From the NCBI GenBank assembly GCA_964427535.1, contig CAYRVF010000054.1, forward strand, positions 1 to 33,805: a stretch of 33,805 nucleotides of DNA. Direction: 5' to 3'. Below the pieces are notes generated by a model. That model was not told the DNA's origin. It saw only the letters and a program-made list of their open reading frames with translations, and did not search any database. Positions 31,757 through 33,805 of this stretch are shown here, piece by piece (positions within the stretch are counted from its first letter, which is position 1; each line of letters begins with the position of its first letter). Source of the DNA: CAYRVF01 sp964427535 (GTDB taxonomy: Bacteria; Chloroflexota; Ktedonobacteria; Ktedonobacterales; JADMIN01). Made by a program: the position numbers and the translations under genes.

Positions 31757-32701
31757 TTACTGCCCGGCAAAAGCCGATCGACAGCCCGCGCAGCAGAAAT
31801 AGTATGTCTGCCCGTCACGTTCGAGGGTGTGCTTCGCCGTCGCGATATCCACTGTCATGCCGCAGATGGGGTCGATGGCTTCGGATCGTGCGGGAGACGA
31901 CTTCTCGATGGGTGTGGCTGTGGAACTTCGCCGGAGCTCCACCAGCTCCGCCATTACGCTGAACGCGATCTCGCTCGGACGTAGCGCCGGACCCGGAAGC
32001 CCTTTCGGCCGCTGCAGCCTACCAAGTCGCTCTTTGCCCACTCCCTGCTCGCGGAGCGTCTCGACAACCGCCGCGTGTCGCTTCACACTCGCCACCAGCC
32101 CGACATAGCGCGCATCGCTCTCGAGCGCAACGCGCACCGCCTCCTCGTCGTAGGCGTTGATCGTCGCCACGACGATATACTGATGCGCGGCAAGCTGTGG
32201 CGTGAGCATGTCCAGGCCCTGCACGAGTCGCTCGGCCTCTGGAAACGTCTCCATGTCGGCGTCGGGGTCACACGCCCAGACGTCGAATTCCAGCAGGCTA
32301 GCAAGCCGCGCGAGCGTACGCGCGACTGGCGACGACCCGATCACGACGAGCTCCGCACGAGGTAGAAATGGCTCGACGAAGACGCGCAGCTCGCCCTGGC
32401 TGGCGCAGAGCATCGGCACCTCGACGACGCCTGGCTCGGGCGGACTCTCAGGCTGCCCGTCTGGCCGGAGTACAACCAGGCGCGGCGTACCATCCGCCAG
32501 CGCGGCCAGACCTTCCCGGACGACCGCCGGCTGGGCGCAGTGTCCGCCGACCCAGCCCTCGATCTCGCCGCCTTCGAGGATGATCGCTCGCGCGCCCGGA
32601 GTTCCCGATGTCGGTTGCCGGGCGGCCACGACCGTCGCGAGCGAGAACGGGCGACGCTCGGTTCGCAGGCGCTGCACCTCCGCGAGAATGTCACGCTCCA
32701 T
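31757..32701 (-). CDS. XdhC/CoxI family molybdenum-cofactor maturation protein fused to a YHS domain
   Basis: ATG 32701 follows AGGA by seven or eight bases; a longer frame would cross the hairpins after coxL. The 314-residue protein has the XdhC_CoxI domain (ERRPFSLATVVAARQPTSGTPGARA near residue 13, then GWVGGHCAQPAV) and the Rossmann-like second domain (AELVVIGSSPVARTLARLA, VGLVASVKRHAAVVETLRE, PKGLPGPALRPSEIAFSVMAEL). The last 40 residues are a YHS domain: DPICGMTVD, then YYFCCAGCRSAFAGQ with the Cys set that binds metal. XdhC proteins bind molybdenum cofactor, help sulfurate it and load it into xanthine dehydrogenase or CO dehydrogenase. Position right after coxL says the client is the CO dehydrogenase-type enzyme. 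Confidence 0.88.
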   Translation of the reverse strand: MERDILAEVQRLRTERRPFSLATVVAARQPTSGTPGARAIILEGGEIEGWVGGHCAQPAVVREGLAALADGTPRLVVLRPDGQPESPPEPGVVEVPMLCASQGELRVFVEPFLPRAELVVIGSSPVARTLARLASLLEFDVWACDPDADMETFPEAERLVQGLDMLTPQLAAHQYIVVATINAYDEEAVRVALESDARYVGLVASVKRHAAVVETLREQGVGKERLGRLQRPKGLPGPALRPSEIAFSVMAELVELRRSSTATPIEKSSPARSEAIDPICGMTVDIATAKHTLERDGQTYYFCCAGCRSAFAGQ

Positions 32702-32764
32702 CTCTGTATCCTGACTGCTGGGGCTGGGGCGGCGGTTTGGGCTTCCAGCGTACGAAACTGGCAC

Positions 32765-32828
32765 GCTCAGGTGACCACCTGAGCAGAGAGGCAACAACGG
32801 CCGACCGGTCACGCCGAAACGTGACCGG
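32765..32828. promoter_or_regulatory. Two perfect hairpins between coxL and xdhC
   Basis: CCGGTCACG (32805-32813) pairs with CGTGACCGG (32820-32828) around CCGAAA, and GCTCAGGT (32765-32772) pairs with ACCTGAGC (32777-32784) around GACC. They fill the gap between coxL and xdhC on one strand. Without T-runs they are more likely RNA processing or stability structures, or a partial terminator that lowers xdhC expression, than a full terminator. Confidence 0.45.
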
Positions 32829-32852
32829 CGATCCCCTCACGAACCCTATCTC

Positions 32853-33805
32853 CTACTCCGCCACGCCGTGCTCCGCGAGAATCTGATAGACCTTCCATGG
32901 AGTGATGGGAATATCGAGATGCGTCACGCCGAGGTGGCTGAGCGCATCGACCACGGCGTTCGCGATGGCTGGCGGCGCGCCGACCGTGGCCGACTCGCCC
33001 ACGCCCTTCGCGCCGAGCGGATGGTGTGGCGATGGCGTGGTCGTCTTGTCTGTCTCCCACGCGGGCGTTTCCATGGCGGTTGGCAGCAGGTAATCCATGA
33101 ACGTGCCCTGTTGGATGTTGCCATTCTCGTCGTAGGTGATGGCCTCCATTAGCGCGGGTGCCATGCCCATCGTCAGGCCGCCATGTATCTGCCCCTCTAC
33201 AATCATCGGATTGATGATCGTGCCACAGTCGTCTACCGCGACAAAGCGGCGAATCTTCACCTCACCTGTGCCCCGGTCGATATCGACGACGCAGATATAC
33301 GCGCCGAAGGGGAACGTCAGGTTGGGCGGGTCGTAGTAGTCCACAGCCTCCAGCCCCGCCTCCGTGTTGTCTGGAGGGTTGGTATAGGCGGCGAACGCGC
33401 ACTGTTTCATCGTCACCGCGCGGCTCGGCACGCCCTTGACCTGGAACTGGTAATTCGCCCACTCCAGATCGTCGGCGTCCACTTCGAGCAGATGCGCCGC
33501 TATCTTCTTCGCCTTCTCGCGAATCTTGAACGCCGCTACCGCCGTGGCCGCCCCGGCCACCGGCGTGCTGCGACTGGCGTAGGTGCCCAACCCATAGGGG
33601 GCGGTATCCGTGTCGCCATGTTCAACCGTGATGTCCTCGACGGGCAGCCCTAGCTCTTCGGCGACGATCTGCGCGAACGTCGTCTCGTGCCCCTGCCCCT
33701 GCGTCTGCACGCCGATGCGCACGATTGCCGAGCCTGTCGGGTGGACCCGAATCTCGGCGCTATCGAACATCTTGATGCCCAGGATGTCGAAGGTATGCGA
33801 GGGTC
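32853..33805 (-). CDS. coxL: CO dehydrogenase large subunit CoxL (Mo hydroxylase), C-terminal part
   Basis: The frame is open to the window edge, so the N-terminal part lies beyond it; 317 residues are visible. Diagnostic segments are GIKMFDSAEIRVHPTG, VQTQGQGHETTFAQIVAEEL, EHGDTDTAPYGLGTYASRST, and near the end GAKGVGESATVGAPPAIANA, in which the Glu is the catalytic base next to molybdenum. This fits CO dehydrogenase large subunits, probably form I, but the deciding active-site loop (AYRCSFR) is outside the window, so a form II-like or other aerobic Mo hydroxylase is possible. CoxL oxidises CO to CO2 at a Mo-Cu centre with CoxM and CoxS, which probably lie upstream off the edge. xdhC follows after 151 bp. 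Confidence 0.88.
   Translation of the reverse strand, partial: PSHTFDILGIKMFDSAEIRVHPTGSAIVRIGVQTQGQGHETTFAQIVAEELGLPVEDITVEHGDTDTAPYGLGTYASRSTPVAGAATAVAAFKIREKAKKIAAHLLEVDADDLEWANYQFQVKGVPSRAVTMKQCAFAAYTNPPDNTEAGLEAVDYYDPPNLTFPFGAYICVVDIDRGTGEVKIRRFVAVDDCGTIINPMIVEGQIHGGLTMGMAPALMEAITYDENGNIQQGTFMDYLLPTAMETPAWETDKTTTPSPHHPLGAKGVGESATVGAPPAIANAVVDALSHLGVTHLDIPITPWKVYQILAEHGVAE

Noticed and set aside
1..33805. tRNA, rRNA or CRISPR arrays
   Set aside because: No cloverleaf with a GTTCRA arm, no conserved rRNA segment and no regularly spaced direct repeats were seen on reading.

Overview
The window is G+C-rich, unambiguously bacterial DNA and reads like chromosome from a soil or thermophile-type Chloroflexota (Ktedonobacteria/Thermomicrobia-like) or a neighbouring Terrabacteria phylum. 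The arguments are indirect. There is a DUF4012 protein, a form-I-type CO dehydrogenase large subunit, orphan CoxG and selA genes, a class II (DxDD) terpene cyclase next to a prenyl synthase, and a LpxL-like acyltransferase of the kind used on glycolipids in monoderm bacteria. Start codons are ATG, GTG and TTG behind clear AGGAGG-type ribosome sites. No tRNA, rRNA or CRISPR array was seen. The species cannot be fixed from the sequence alone.

Layout. 1-2.3 kb is a decayed, gene-poor stretch. It holds a 186-bp element bounded by perfect 16-bp inverted repeats and containing three hairpins, a broken FUSC-type transporter gene with an in-frame TGA, and a small membrane protein with an operator-like palindrome in front of it. 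2.3-7.1 kb (+) has a DUF4012 membrane protein, a two-headed XRE/winged-helix regulator and a membrane-anchored sulfite-oxidase-type molybdenum enzyme with an internal twin-arginine motif. 7.2-12.3 kb (-) has a GH38 alpha-mannosidase and a CocE/NonD hydrolase, separated by nested inverted repeats. 12.4-14.4 kb (-) has CoxG with its own promoter and terminator, an SDR protein without its catalytic Tyr/Lys, and a mini beta-carbonic-anhydrase-like protein.

14.5-24.5 kb is the most interesting block. Seven minus-strand genes lie head to tail with gaps of 30 bp or less, or overlaps. In transcription order they are polyprenyl diphosphate synthase, DxDD terpene cyclase, UbiA prenyltransferase, ketopantoate-reductase-like dehydrogenase, DegV fatty-acid-binding protein, PlsY-like acyltransferase and a GT9 glycosyltransferase. 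They converge on a plus-strand pair encoding a flippase-like membrane protein and a LpxL/PatA-like acyltransferase. Together they look like a pathway that makes a prenyl chain, cyclises it, transfers it to an acceptor, and then acylates, glycosylates and moves the product. A cyclised-isoprenoid glycolipid is the working hypothesis, not a demonstrated product.

24.6-28.8 kb has a stand-alone selA, then an acidic orphan protein and an orphan ParA-type ATPase fired from back-to-back promoters, then a small secreted Ig-like protein. 28.9-33.8 kb (-) has a large secreted six-hairpin glycosidase-like protein, then the end of a cox operon: coxL (cut by the window edge) followed by an XdhC protein carrying a C-terminal YHS metal-binding domain. 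The coxG at 12.4 kb may serve this distant cox locus.
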